A stretch of DNA of 64,000 nt from Kuschelorhynchus macadamiae (GCA_030620095.1 JAUTXW010004695.1:992001-1056000); one strand, 5' to 3'. Counted from the stretch's first letter, positions 9,892 through 22,559 are shown. A program made the numbers and translations. The notes: generated from the letters alone by a model not told the origin.

Positions 9892-10590
9892 GATTAACAA
9901 ATACATACATACAATTATATTTTTTCTTATTTAGTTAAAAAAAAAACACGGAAAATTATGTAATAAATAACTTATTATTATGAAAACAGGGTGCTAACGA
10001 TTATAAGCTCAAATATTTTTCCAACTAGCTTGATATAGATTTGGCTTTGTTTATTTTTTATTCATAACAATGCTGAAGTTAGCCTAAACCTCGAATATTG
10101 TAAACAAATATTTATTATTACACACATATATACTTACATTGCTGCTTTCGCACCTGTGATTTCTGCTGAATTAAAATTTAGGTAATTTTTTATGTAATCA
10201 ATCACCATAAACATATCCTAAGAGGGTAAATTGTTTAGCGAAGCCTTGACCAAACCTTGGCTAGTCATAACCGAATCAAAAACACATTTATTTTGCCACG
10301 CAGAACAAAACATAATACTCGCAAAATACTGTTTACGTAGAAACTTACAGCAATACAATGAAATCAGATGGAATCGATATATAAATGACCCGTATTTATA
10401 TGCGGAGTGACGTCATGACCAATGCTGACTTTGATATACATTATTGATATGTGGAAAAGTAATAAGCTGTACTATATAATTTTTATTATTTTGTTCCAAA
10501 TATAAAAGGTTATTCCGGTATCTTAGGAACCAAAGAAAATATAAAGGAGTGGAACATATGAGTAAAATAGATCATCTCAATCAATGATTT
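9892..10590. other. no confident gene; possible minus-strand exon at about 10148-10300
   Basis: On the minus strand a frame reads KCVFDSVMTSQGLVKASLNN then, after one stop, DMFMVIDYIKNYLNFNSAEI and TGAKAA, followed at once by GTAAGT, a splice-donor consensus. Its composition is protein-like, but I cannot name the family. The remaining sequence is AT-rich with nothing recognised. Confidence 0.25.
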
Positions 10591-11655
10591 AATAACGAAT
10601 CTCAATAGTCTGAATCTGTACTATCACTATCCTTCACTGATATAATTAAAGGTTTTACGTTTTCCCAATATGTTTTATAATTATTCTCGACTTTAAGTAC
10701 ATGATTAACGCATGCTTTCCAACTGCTCTCTGGTATTAATTTACATTGAGTTTTAATTACTTCAGTTAACTTAGCGGACATTTTTGGGTTTATATAATTG
10801 CGCCAAACTTTGGTTTTTTAATTCAGACCATATCATTTTTATAGAATTCAAATCGCAGTGGTAGGGGAACAACCTAAGTGGTGTGTTACCGGATGCTTTA
10901 TATTTCTTTAAAATAGAGGTCATGTTAGCTAAGTAACTCTTGCAGCACCTCTTGTTGCTGCTTATGGTTGGTACTTTTTCAGCTAAGGTGATGTGATAAC
11001 TAGCATTATCATAAACGACTACACTGCGTGGCGGGATATTCGGAAGTAGAGCATTTTTCATCCAATTTTCAAGAAGCTCACTTATCATGTCCTGATGGTA
11101 GTCTAACGAGCAGTCCTTAATGTTTTTTGCTGAAAGTAGCAAAGCGTTCGGTACCCAGCCATCCCTCGAGCCACAGAGAGCAGGTACATCTAGATTGCAT
11201 TTTGGTGAAGACTCTTGCCAACCTTTAATTGTAGTGTCGTGGGTGTCGAACTATTAGTCTCATCTAAATACTAAATATTTCGGTTTTCTGCGTGGAACTG
11301 ATGAATTTGGATTAAATATTTTTGTCTCCATTCCACTAGCTTTTGGGTCTTTCTGCTTAAACTCATACATCTCATACACTTCCCTGCAAATTCATTCTGC
11401 ATCACCATTCCCAAACAATTTCATTGTGCCTTTGTCAGATCTGTTCTTCCTCTCCAGTGAATTGTCTTGGTCAAGGAATCGACGCAAGGTAGACTTTGGA
11501 ATGCCGGTTAACTCCACGGTCCTCTTACTGGTAGCTTCTATGCCCTCTGACGCTTTAGAAGTCCTGCCAACAGCTGACTTCCAAGTATTTAAAAAATATG
11601 GATAAGGTATATTTTGGGGTACATTCCAAAACTGAATTGTGTGGAGCACCGATAT
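10591..11655 (-). pseudogene. IS630-like DDE transposase relic (DD82E-type family)
   Basis: Minus-strand blocks in order: helix-turn-helix region with VELTGIPKSTLRRFLDQDNS (11,649-11,392), YLDETNSSTP in another frame (first D, near 11,250), MISELLENWMKNALLPNIPP with SVVVYDNASYHIT (second D), LRLFPYHCDLNSIKMIW (third position), and an acidic tail ending DSDSTDSDY near 10,610. The third catalytic residue has become K (NSIKMIW where relatives have NPIE). The stretch between YDNASYH and PYHCDLN is shorter than in the copies at 25.8 and 48.8 kb, so there is an internal deletion. Several frameshifts. Related to, but clearly diverged from, those copies. Confidence 0.7.
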
Positions 11656-13516
11656 GTTAATATTTTATTTTTCTTAATTTTAGCGAATGTTCCCAGGAAT
11701 GTTTTTTCACATATTTTGAGCATTTATAATACATAAATATTACTAACAAAATAAAAGAAGTTTTTTACATAAAATATAAGAATGGGTATTATTTGTAATA
11801 ATTTAATTTTTCATATTAAGATTTTTATATTGTTAGAAAAAGAAAAATGTTGTCCTTTATTGATATTGTTATAGCATAAAAATCGTTTTAATTACTTTAT
11901 CGATAGAACCGTTTTACGGCTTCAGATTGCAGATAAAATGTTTAAAATTTTTCTAGCTTCTATTCAAATAACAGTAATTGCGGTATTTCAACAAAATAAT
12001 AATTTTTTATTTGGAGATTCAAAAATTTTTAAAACTACCTATTTAATGTGATTGACCGAATGAATTAGAAAACATCTAAGAAACAAAAAGAAAATTTGTA
12101 AATGTAAATTTGACCTTGATAAGGTATATCAAGGTACCTTAATTGGTAAGTAAGGTAACTCGTAAAACCCTTCTTTTGCAGCACATCGGTGAATGGTATT
12201 TTGTTTTTTGCTCGATATCTCTTCAATTCCATCGTCGGATTCACAATTTTGAACCCACGGCCTAAACATTTTAAAAATTACTAATAACACCTCACAGAAA
12301 GATTGTTACTCTAAAAATAAATAATACCACTGAACACTGTTAATGCCACAGTTCAAATGATTTAATAATAAAAATAAAATACCTTAATTGCTTTATTGAG
12401 GGTAAAACTTCACCTGATCGTTATGAACCCGGTAACTTCATGACCATATATGTGTGTCGGAGTATACCACACCATGCGGGTTTGAATAACGTTACCAAAT
12501 TAGAACCATTTAGAACGAGAACCTACTAATCTTCGTTCCGATAAAGTTCCGCAGTTTCGTTGGCGTTTTCCTGAATTATTTCCTCATTTTTATAATGACG
12601 TGGTGTCTAAAAGCTCACTTACCGGTTCCCCACTAATGATTGGAACTTTAGAGTTTTGTATTTAGTCCTCAATATGTAACAGCAGTTAGTGGCTTGTTGT
12701 TTATAAACAGATCGTTCAGGGCTATAAAAAATTGCCTGACGTACTTTCTCTCCATTATGAAGATTATAAGCAGATCTCTTGGCCTTCGTCTCAATTTGCC
12801 TTTTAAAACTAACCGATTATTTTGCAATTTTATAAGCCAGCTCGAAATATTATAAAGTTTAAGGAAATTATTCTATGGGAAAGTTTATAATTGATTTTTT
12901 TATCTGTAAAATTAAATGGTCAATAAACTAAGTGGTATGAGTCAAAATAAAATAAAATTACAAGTCATAATTCAGTTCCTATGAAATTATGAAAACATAT
13001 AAATATTGTAAGAGATGTGCCGAACAAATATAAGAAGTTAGTTAACTTGTATTACGTGTAAAAAACTCTAAACGAATACTTTCTCGCCAAAGGGAAGGCT
13101 TTCAAGGCGAGTGTCTATTCCATTTTATTTAGTTTCGGTTTTTACTGCATATAATTATCTTAATTGCATGGATGAGCAACTTATTGTTATTTATTCTTAA
13201 AGTAAAACTCATCGCGGTATTTTAAAGAAACATATGTTTTGGATTTTTTTAGAGTATTTCCTGATATTTGCCTGGGAAAAGTACGACGTTATTTAACGAT
13301 TTTTAAAAAGTGATATAGATGTCCATTACACCCAATTTTCACTGGCAGATGTCACATCTATCGTATACCGACTATAGACACACGAAATATTTTTATTCAA
13401 TTATTTTATCTTTCGACACTTAATTTTATTCTTATCCCAGTTTATGTTTTATGTTATCATGAAGCTTGCTTTGAATTACAGCCCTAATCGCAATCAAATT
13501 TCGTAACAAAACCAAG
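11656..13516. other. gap: no recognised gene
   Basis: About 1.9 kb of AT-rich sequence. Minus-strand ORF of about 46 codons (MFRPWVQNCESDDGIEEIS..., around 12,270-12,130) looks coding in composition but is not recognised. A second minus-strand scrap at 12,530-12,600 (RHYKNEEIIQENANETAELY) is also unassigned. Confidence 0.3.
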
Positions 13517-14244
13517 TACAGGGTGGTCCATTTAAGATGCTCCTATACTTTATCTCAATAAATAAGACACTGAGAAAAAAGACTTAAATACAAAAAGTAT
13601 TTGACCCTAATTTATTTTTTTATAATATTTTTATGTATACAGAGTGTTCCATTGTGCCAGGACAGTAACCAACTTTTTTAATGAAATGATATGAATATTT
13701 TTAGAAATTCTAATTCTACGCTTGATTTTGAGTATTTTTTGTCATTACATAGCATACCAAATTTTAAGTAGTTTTTGAGAAAAATTAACTTTTTAAAGTT
13801 TTTTTCGGAAAAACAGGTTTTTGGAAAAATGTGATTTTTTCACACTTGAAGACTAAAATTGTGAATTTTGGTTATGGATCCACGGGAGTGGTTAATATTT
13901 AATACTCTGACCTATCAAGAGCGAAAATCCAATATATAGGGTGGTCACAAATGACCATCAAAAAAAAATGTTTTTGTAACTAAAGAAACTTAATTTTTTT
14001 TAACGGAACACCCTGTATTTAGCACTTTTATTATGTTTCGGATTTAATTCTGCATCATTCCATATTTATAGTTTATTATTCGAAAATTAGTAGTTTAGAA
14101 GTTATGACCAATTTTCTATAATAATTCAGGTATTTTTGTTAAAAATCTGACTAAACCTAAATAATATCCTATTCTAAGTTTTTTTTTAACATCATAATTA
14201 AATTTGACATTAAATCAACAAGTAACGCGAGAAAGAAAGTAACT

Positions 14245-14375
14245 AATTACTTAATACAAAACATTTTCGACATAACCACCGTCTTTGGCAATACAAGTAG
14301 TAAAATAATACGGTTAAGGTTTTAATTTTCGCAATAATAGCATTTCTAACGCGTCTTAATTTTACAAGATATCCA
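14245..14375 (-). pseudogene. inverted copy of the MLE transposase C-terminus
   Basis: On the minus strand it matches 15,395-15,496 (GAAATGCTATT...GCG, CTACTTGTATTGCCAAAGAC, TATGTCGAAAATG). It encodes the YTTCIAKDGGYVEN tail of the transposase, so it is a duplicated gene end inside the left arm. Confidence 0.7.
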
Positions 14376-14444
14376 TGGAAAAACAAAACTAGTAAAATTG
14401 TTGCCTGGACACCAATAAATACACAGTTTTTATTTGACATTTAG

Positions 14445-15496
14445 TTGCCTCTAACTCTTTTTAAAGGAAAAAGGGCTTTATACAGCATCCAAGAGCGTTT
14501 AAATTTTCATGAATGTTACATAAGAAATAATAAGAGTCCAGCATTAACTCTGCAGGAGTATCGGTTGTTGTATCCTGCTAGACGGGTACCCACGAAACAT
14601 ATTTTTTCACGAATTGTTTGTGATCTTGAACGTGGAGTGGTAATCAATAAACAAAAATTGTCCTAACAGAAAAAAAAAACAATTAGAAATTCTCCTGTAT
14701 TTTGAAGAAAACAACGAAAATTCGCAAAAAGATCCCGAGATCTACCGGGAATTAGTAAGACTAGTGTTCAAAGGACTTTAACTGATAATAACTACCATCC
14801 GTTCAAATTTTTACCGGTTCAAGAATTATCCCAACAGGATTTTCAAACAAGGCATTTTTATTGTTCTCTCATAATGGACCACCATTTTGAAACTGACATT
14901 TTAAAAAATATTTTATTTACCGATGAGGCAATTTTCAATACGGGCGGCATGTTCAACCGAAAAAATACTCATTACTGGTGTAACTCAAATGAACTTCGTG
15001 TAAAAGAAATGAAAAAACAGGGTCGGAAAAGTGTTTGTGTGGTGTGATATTATCCGTGATCGAATAACAGGTCCAATATTTTATGACTTTGTTCTAAATT
15101 TGTTGGAGAACGAAATATTTCCGTTAATTGACAATCTGCCGAACGATATTAAAGAAGGGATTGTTTATCAAGAAGATAGTGCTCCATATCACACTGTAGT
15201 GCCTGTTAGAAATTGTTTGAATCAACGGTTTCTGTTTTGGATTGGTCGGTACGGGACCATAGATTGGCCAGCGAGGAGCCCCGACTTAACACCCCTGGAT
15301 TTTTTTATGGGGCAACCTAAAAAACGAGGTGTATAAAAATAGGTGTAATACTGTTCAAGATTTAAAAAGGAGAATTAGGCAGGAGGTAGAAAGACTTAAT
15401 GCAACAGACGCGGTTAGAAATGCTATTGCGAGAATTGAAACCATGTATACTACTTGTATTGCCAAAGACGGGGGTTATGTCGAAAATGGTTTGTAA
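14445..15496 (+). pseudogene. MLE transposase, broken
   Basis: Helix-turn-helix region with NFHECYIRNNKSPALTLQEY and IFSRIVCDLERG, then after a stop and frameshift FAKRSRDLPGISKTSVQRTL, HPFKFLPVQELSQQDFQTRH, ILFTDEAIFNTGGMFNRKNT (first D), KSVCVWCDIIRDRITGPIFY, YQEDSAPYHTVV (second D), WIGRYGTIDWPARSPDLTPL with D then FF (third D), and a C-terminal IAKDGGYVENGL. All three catalytic acids are present. I count 40 residues between the second and third (DD40D). Lesions: missing ATG, an early stop region at 14,666-14,720 and a frameshift at about 15,315. Closest relative here is the outer gene ending at 20,687. Confidence 0.8.
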
Positions 15497-16757
15497 TAAG
15501 TAATTAGTTACTTTCTTTCTTGCATTACTTGTTGATTTAATGTTAAATTTAATTATAATGTTAAAAAAAACTTAGAATAGAATATTATTTATGTTTAGTT
15601 AGATTTTTAACAAAAATACCCGAATTATTATAGAAAATTGGTCATAACTTTTAAACTACTAATTTTTGGAATATAAACTGTATATATGGAATGATGCAGA
15701 ATTAAATTCTAAACACTATAAAAGTGCTAAATACAGGGTGTTCCAGTTAAAAAAAATAAGTTTTTTTAGTTACAAAAACGTTTTTTTTTATGGTCATTTG
15801 TGACCACCCCGTATAATGGATTTTCGCTCTTGATAGGTCAAAGTATTAAATATTAACCACTCCCATAGATCCATAACCAAAATTCACAATGTTAGTCTTC
15901 AAGTGTGAAAAAATCACATTTTTCCAAAAACCTGTTTTTCCGAAAAAAATTAGAAAAGTTAATTATTCTCAAAAACTACTCAAAATTTCGTATGCTATGT
16001 AATGACAAAAAATACTCAAAATCAAAAGTAGAATTAGAATTTCTCAAAATATTTATACCATCTCTATAAAAAGAAAAAAGTTGGTTACTGTCTTGGCACA
16101 ATGGAACACCCTGTATACATAAAAATATTATAAAAAAAAATTTAATTAGGGTCAAATACTTTCTGTATTTAACTTTTTTTTCTCAGTGTCTTATTTATTC
16201 AGATAAAGTATAGGAGCATCTTAAGTGCACCCTGTACATCGTGTTCCGCATAAAAGTATCCAGAATACTGTGGAAATCCGTAATAGATACGAAAAAAAGT
16301 TTCGTATAAGTTTCTTTAAATTTGAAGTTTTTTTAAAATTTAATATTTCCATGTATACAGGGTGTCCCAATTTTGCTGGGACAACATCAACTATAAATTT
16401 TTAAATGGGACACCCTCAGTTTTTTTTTTCATTATTTGATTCCTTGTCTAAAATAAACATACGTTACCAATTTAAACTATAGTCGATTTCTGCGAGGTTT
16501 CCGAGATAATAAGGGTTATGTGTGATTTTTTTGAAAACTGGAGCTATTTTTCAAATCACTATTAAAATAGCAAAAATCTAAAATTGTGCATTTGGATGGT
16601 AATTTCCAGTTTATAAAGCATCAATGCATATACGGAATAGAAAATTGTTGTCCACACCTATACCGGGTGGACATACTACGAAATCAATCTTGCAGCTTTT
16701 ACTAGTGAAAAAACTCGATTTTTTTAAATAAAACACCCACTATGATTTTTATTTTAT

Positions 16758-17013
<256 letters not shown>

Positions 17014-17348
17014 GTCTAAATTCAAAGGTTACAGAGAGAATCGCAATTTAACAAAAAATCTCAATTATTTCTTAAATATTGTGATGCTACATATTCAAAA
17101 ATTATAGGAGGCCATGGAATGGATAATATTTCTATTTGCGTAAATATAGTACTAATTTTTTTTCTATATTTATTTATTGCTAAATTTTAAATATAAAACC
17201 ATTATTGAAAATTAATATTAGAAACAAACTTGTTGAGAAACATAGCTATCAACATAAACAACTTTTAACAATAGATGGTAACATAATAACAGATTACATG
17301 GAAATAGAAAAGCAGATAAAATTCAAAACAAATGACCTCGCAAATGAC

Positions 17349-17391
17349 TATAAAATTGATTTTCCACATACTGTCCGTTTTCTGCTATATA
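17349..17391 (-). pseudogene. C-terminal tail of outer MLE transposase, cut off by nested element
   Basis: Reads IAENGQYVENQFY on the minus strand, the conserved MLE C-terminus (compare IAKDGGYVENGL at 15,490). The rest of the gene resumes at 19,739, beyond the nested element. Confidence 0.6.
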
Positions 17392-17981
17392 CAGGGTGTC
17401 CCATTTTCGTAGGTTTTACGGGGTTTCCAGCTTATGAGTAGAGATAGAGAGATGCGGTTTTCGCGACACCGTGCTACTTTTCGATGAAACTAAAGAGGCC
17501 GCAAACAGATTTGCCCTAACCATTTTAGTTTCCGTGCTACAGGGTGATTTTGAAAATTTGTCATGTAACTCAGCTATCGTAAAATATATTTAAAATGTTT
17601 CAACTGGTATTTATAGATTTTTTTTAGAATTCAGTGGCGTACTCAGATTTTTGCTGAGAGTCATAGTTTTTGACATATTGGCATAACCTACTATTTTTTA
17701 AATGGGAGACCCTATATATTATTTTTTCATCTTATTCTTCGTGTCGAGAGCTTTTCAAAAACATACCATAAGTCATATTTATTTTCATAAATAACATGAA
17801 AAAAATGCATTTTTCTTTAAACGGATTTATGGCATAGCAGATCAATCGAAATAAGAGAAGGTGGCTGTGGTAGCCATGGCAACGCCAACAAAAATATGAT
17901 TAGGCAGCCATTACTGCTGTCATTTTTGGCATTATTGCGTTTAAATTTTTCTTGACGTCTATTATAATTATTGTTTTTAAT

Positions 17982-19106
17982 ATGGCTCAGAATCAAAAAT
18001 TTGAATATTTTGAGAAATGATATGAACGCGTGTTTTATATTGTCTAATGAAGATGCAGATCAGGCGGCAGAGCTTTATCTGAACAGGTTAGTTCTTTTTT
18101 ATCTTCCTGCATTTTGACTTTATTGGTTCGCTTTATTTTATATTAGATATCTATCAGAGAAGACAACCAGAAAAAAGAATTTTTCAAAAAATTAAAAATA
18201 ATCTTTGCCAATATGGATCTTTTAACAAGCCTCGATCGCGAACTTACAATAAAGACAACGAAGAATCTGAGGTCAACGTTTTAGCCCTCGTTCAGACAGC
18301 TCCTGAAACATCTTATAGGAAAATAGACGAAGAGGCGGGTGTACCGAAAACCAAAGTGCAGAAAATTTTGAAAAAGCACAAATTCAAACCCTATAAATAC
18401 AAACTTGTGCATCATCTGCATCCTGGTGATGCAGAGCGCAGATTGGAGTTCTGCAATTGGTTTATAAATATGAAGGCAGAAGATATCGATTTTGAAAAAA
18501 AGATTATTTGTCATACGAGGCACATTTTACTAGTTCAGGGATTTTAAATAGACACAACACGCGATTTTGGAGTCAAGAAAACAACCATGTTATTTTTCCT
18601 AGGGAGCGTCAGGGCAGATTTGGATTCAATGTCTCCTGTTTTATTTTCAACCGAAAAATAGTTTACCAAATATATGAAGGAAATCTGAATTCGATTCGTT
18701 ACGTGCGAATCCTAGAAGACGCATTAGGAATTTTGGATGATGTTCCCTTGGCTCAACTAAATAGGATTTATTTCCAGCAAGACAGCTCTAGCCCACAATG
18801 CCAGAATAAGTCAAAACTGGCTTAACGACCATTTTCCTGGAAGATGGATAGGAACACACGGACCTGTTCGATGGCCACCACGATAAAAAAACCTCTAGTT
18901 TTAGATTTCTTTTTGTGGGGTTATTTAGAAAACAAGGTTTATGTAAGGCGATACGAAAACTTAGAACAACTAAGAATGGCCACCGAAAACGCTTTTGCAG
19001 AGTTACAAAGACAGTCATTTACAATAGAAAATGCATTAAAAAGAATTTTTAAAGTTTGTCACACTTGTAAAAACATAATGGTCTACAATTTGAACAATAT
19101 TTGTAG
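17982..19106 (+). pseudogene. MLE transposase with a 60-bp intron, broken
   Basis: Exon 1 17,982-18,086 (MAQNQKFEYFEK, a small frame loss, then MNACFILSNEDADQAAELYL and NR), intron 18,087-18,146 (GTTAGT...TATTAG), exon 2 to TAG at 19,106 (tail HNGLQFEQYL). Blocks: RTYNKDNEESEVNVLALVQT, HKFKPYKYKLVHHLHPGDAE, IFPRERQGRFGFNVSCFIF, FQQD (second D), VLDFFLWGYLENKVY (third D). The first catalytic site reads SYEAHFTSSG where relatives have SDEAHF, so the first D is now Y and a base is missing just before it. Further frame changes near 18,790 and 18,890. Intron position equals that of the genes at 52.6 and 63.7 kb. Confidence 0.8.
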
Positions 19107-19356
19107 TTTTAATGAAATTATAATTATTACCTTTTACCTACTTCCTAATTTTTTCTGATGCTGTTACTTTGTTATTTCGTTAATAAATATTTGTTAACTT
19201 TTTCCATGGCTCCACAGCCACCTTCTCTTATTTCGATTGATCTGCTATGCCATAAATCCGTTTAAAGAAAAATGCATTTTTTCATGTTATTTATGAAAAT
19301 AAATATGACTTATGGTATGTTTTTGAAAAGCTCTCGACACGAAGAATAAGATGAAA

Positions 19357-19358
19357 AA

Positions 19359-19389
<31 letters not shown>

Positions 19390-19511
19390 TATATGCCAAT
19401 ATATATATATATATATGATATATATATATATATGAGTACGCCACTATATTTTACGTGAATATATATATATATATATATATATTGATATATATATATATAT
19501 ATATATATATT
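19357..19511. repeat. (AT)n tract interrupting the right arm of the nested MLE
   Basis: AT runs with preserved islands TATGCCAATAT and GAGTACGCCACT that match the left arm at about 17,640-17,690 in reverse complement. Distances between the islands are close to those in the intact arm. Confidence 0.8.
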
Positions 19512-19738
19512 TTACGATAGCTGAGTTACAGAGAGGGTGTAACAAAAAATGACAAATTTTCAAAATCACCCTGTAGCACGGAAACTAAAATGGTTAGGGC
19601 AAATCTTTTTGCGGCCTCTTTGCTAAAGTTTCATCGAAAATTAATATTAGAAACAAACTTGTCGCGAAAAAACCGCATGTCTCTATCTCTACTCATAAGC
19701 TGGAAACCCCGTAAAACCTACGAAAATGGGACACCCTG

Positions 19739-20687
19739 TACAGTGTATATTAAATGTCACAGCGTTTCGGACAGCGTCACTATTATTAAGCTAATAATTT
19801 CTTTACGAATATTTTGTTTTAATTCATTTACAGAATAACTGTTTCAATTTTTATACATACTTTATTTAAGTGCGCCCCATAAAAATTAATCTGAGGGTGT
19901 CAAATCGGAACTTCGCGGCGGCCATGGAATCTCACCGTTACTATATATACTTAAATTAAATTGCTCGTTTATAAATGCTTTTATATCTTCTCCGCAGTGG
20001 TATGGAGCATTATTTCGTTGATATGCCAACTCCACATGAAAATGTTCCGGAAGATCATTGAGTTTTTCCATAATTTGAGTTCTTAAAAGGTTTAAAAATG
20101 TTTGCCTATTCAAATAGTGGTCAAAAAACACAGGTCCTATTATGCGGTCTTTTATAATACCCCAACACACTTTAACACTTTGATGTCCTTGCCTTTTAAT
20201 TTGCTTTTCCAAATACTTACTTGTCTCAGAATAGTAGTGGCTATTTTTTGTTATGCATTCCAGCAATGGAAAATATCGCCTCATCTGCCCAAATGATTTT
20301 ATTTAAAATCCATCTCTCAGAATACAGTTCCATCATTTGCATACAAAAACCCAGTCTGGTCTGATGCTTCACTTAAAAATTGAACCAAAAGAAACTTATA
20401 TGGGGATATTTTGTTTTCTTTTAATATTCGATGTATGCTGAATGAAATATAATAAAACCTCCATTTGAAAATCTTCAGACGACTGAACAGACTTTTTCTC
20501 TTTTTCTGTATTTCAAAATTCCATGAGTTGATAAATCACTGCAAGTTTTGTGAAAAATTTTCTTGTTTGGTATTCTTGCAATGGGAAATATTCAGCGATA
20601 CTCTCTTAATGCAAGTGGTGGACTTTAATTATTTTCAATGTAACAGTTAAACAAATTTAATCGCTTTTGACTTGAATATTGAGCCAT
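19739..20687 (-). pseudogene. outer MLE transposase, main part
   Basis: Starts MAQYSSQKRLNLFNCYIENN at 20,687, then a stop, SIHRILKENKISPYKFLLVQ, IIWADEAIFSIAGMHN (first D), KVCWGIIKDRIIGPVFFDHY, YQRNNAPYHC, and IPWPPRSSDLTPSD (third D). The second catalytic D is replaced by N (NNAPYH where relatives have D). I count 40 residues to the third position. After a stop the frame DAVRNAV leads to the TA where the nested element sits; the tail continues at 17,391. Same subfamily as the gene at 14,445. Confidence 0.7.
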
Positions 20688-20950
20688 TTTTTAAAATAGA
20701 ACAAGTAAACAACCACACAAGGAAACGTGTTTAAAGTCTAATTATTTTAACTTTAAGTGATTTCAATAAAACAACAACCGCTAAAAACAGAAATAAAATG
20801 AAAAACAGTCAAATTTAAAACAAATAGTTATATTATCCATTTCAGGGCCTCCTATAGTTTTTTTTTGCAGCATCGTAAAATTCTAGAAATAATTGAGATT
20901 TTCTGTTAAATTGCGATTTTTTCTGTAATCATTGAATTTAGGTATAAAAC

Positions 20951-21131
<181 letters not shown>

Positions 21132-21365
21132 CATTTGCATAAATAAAAAACACAGTGGGTGTTATATTTAAAAAAACCGACTTTTTTTACTTTAAAAAGG
21201 TGCAAGATTGATTTCGTAGTATGTCCACCCTGTATAGGTGTGGACAAAAATTTGGTATTCCGTTTATACATTGCTGCTATATAAACTGAAAATTACCATC
21301 CAAACGCCCAATTGTAGATTTTTCTATTTTTTTTATTTATGGTTTTAAAAGTGCTTTGAATCGGA

Positions 21366-22555
21366 TTTTGATTTAGCGATCCTATTGTGCTCTTAAGTAC
21401 TGATTTTGAAAGTCATTCTGAAAAAAGTGTTGTTCAGATACAGGGTCTTGATATCCAAAGTACGTGAGTTTGAATTGATGGTGAGGGTGCTGCAGCAGTG
21501 TTGCGCGATCTGAACAAAGCATTTGATTGTGTAGATCGTGGTATATTACTGAGTAAACTAAATATATGTTGTTTTAGTGACATATTATTGTCTTGTTTGC
21601 CTCATACCTAATAATAATAATAAATATATGTTCGTCATTTTCTTGTTTTGGTTTATTTCGCTGACTGTTTCACTTATGTGTATGTAAGGAATATTTTTTT
21701 TTATTCTTAAGAATTTTACAGCTTTGTCTGTACATTTTATTTATGACAATTTAATCATGTCTGAGTTTGACTAAAACGTGCTTAAATTTCAGATTTTAGT
21801 CCTGTATTTATAATAAGTATATAGAAGTGTTTTAGTTTAAGAGCATGAACTGGAATCGAAGAGGCGTGTGGTGCAAATCCTAGTAATTATTTTGTGTTCG
21901 TGTAAATGTTGTACGCATTTGTTATATCATCTTTGGAAATGAAAGGTAACATTATTGAACAACTTTTGTTTTGGTATTGTTATCTAAAAATCTTACATCA
22001 TTAAAGCAGCACTACAAAATGACTACACCAATTTGAGTTTCGGTTTCTAAAACGTGATTTAGTAAAGTTTAGCATTTAATAAATTTCAAAGCAATTCCTA
22101 CTGTAAGGAAAAGTAAATTTGTTGAAGTCATTTATCAAAGCGCTATAGCGTTACTATTTCAACTCCTAATCTCATAGGATTTTTCCGAAATATAATCACT
22201 CTTAATACCTGTTTAAAAAAATTGTCTTTTTGAGGATATTGCTATTATTTATAAATATAAACGAGTTTCACACAAGTAAATATTACTACCTCATGCAACT
22301 ATACTGCAATATTCACGATGAGCTGAGGTAGTGATATTTCTGTAATAGGGTCTCGCTCAAATTTTACCTGAATCCACTTTTTATAAAAACTAAATTAAAT
22401 TAAAATTTTAGATTCTCGGATACGTAATATTAACCACTTAACACTATTCTGACCTTGCTACCTTACCCTATAATCCTTTATTGCATTCTTTTTCCTATAG
22501 GATTTGATGTCAAAGTGTCAAGGCTCAAATCGAAGCAAAAAAGATCGTACACGCA
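21366..22555. other. sparse region with an RT scrap
   Basis: Apart from the RT fragment at 21,480-21,605 and a 15-bp-stem hairpin at 22,279-22,339, no feature is recognised. Confidence 0.4.
21480..21605 (+). pseudogene. non-LTR reverse transcriptase fragment
   Basis: Reads GEGAAAVLRDLNKAFDCVDR then GILLSKLNICCFSD. This is RT block 3 of non-LTR elements, where DLSKAFDCVDH holds the first catalytic aspartate. Only about 40 codons remain. Family not determinable beyond non-LTR (Jockey/R1/CR1-like). Confidence 0.6.
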
Positions 22556-22559
22556 GCAT

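Larger units (their letters stand above)
13519..16234 (+). mobile_element. MLE with about 850-bp inverted arms containing the transposase 3' end
   Basis: Ends CAGGGTG(G/C)... flanked by TA (13517-13518 and 16235-16236). Left arm 13519 to about 14375 and right arm about 15395-16234 are inverted copies. Each arm also holds an inner pair of ACAGNGTGTTCC ends bracketing about 385 bp (13637-14022 and 15733-16119), so a MITE-like module is part of the arm. The left arm carries an inverted copy of the last ~130 bp of the transposase gene. Confidence 0.8.
17392..19738 (+). mobile_element. nested MLE with about 490-bp inverted arms
   Basis: Tips CAGGGTGTCCCATTTTCGTA and its complement, flanked by TA (17,390-17,391 and 19,739-19,740). 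The arms continue to CATGGC...CCACAGCCACCTTCTC near 17,870 and 19,205. The right arm has lost part of its sequence to (AT)n. It carries a two-exon transposase gene. Confidence 0.85.

Noticed and set aside
18281..18523. Minus-strand ORF over the 18-kb transposase (also 18,788-19,018, 31,572-31,787, 32,091-32,291)
   Set aside because: Antisense shadows of MLE transposase exons.
22279..22339. Hairpin with TGAGGTAGT in its right arm, identical to the let-7 seed
   Set aside because: The stem is only about 15 bp and the arm diverges from let-7 right after the seed; the other arm does not match let-7*. Chance is likely.
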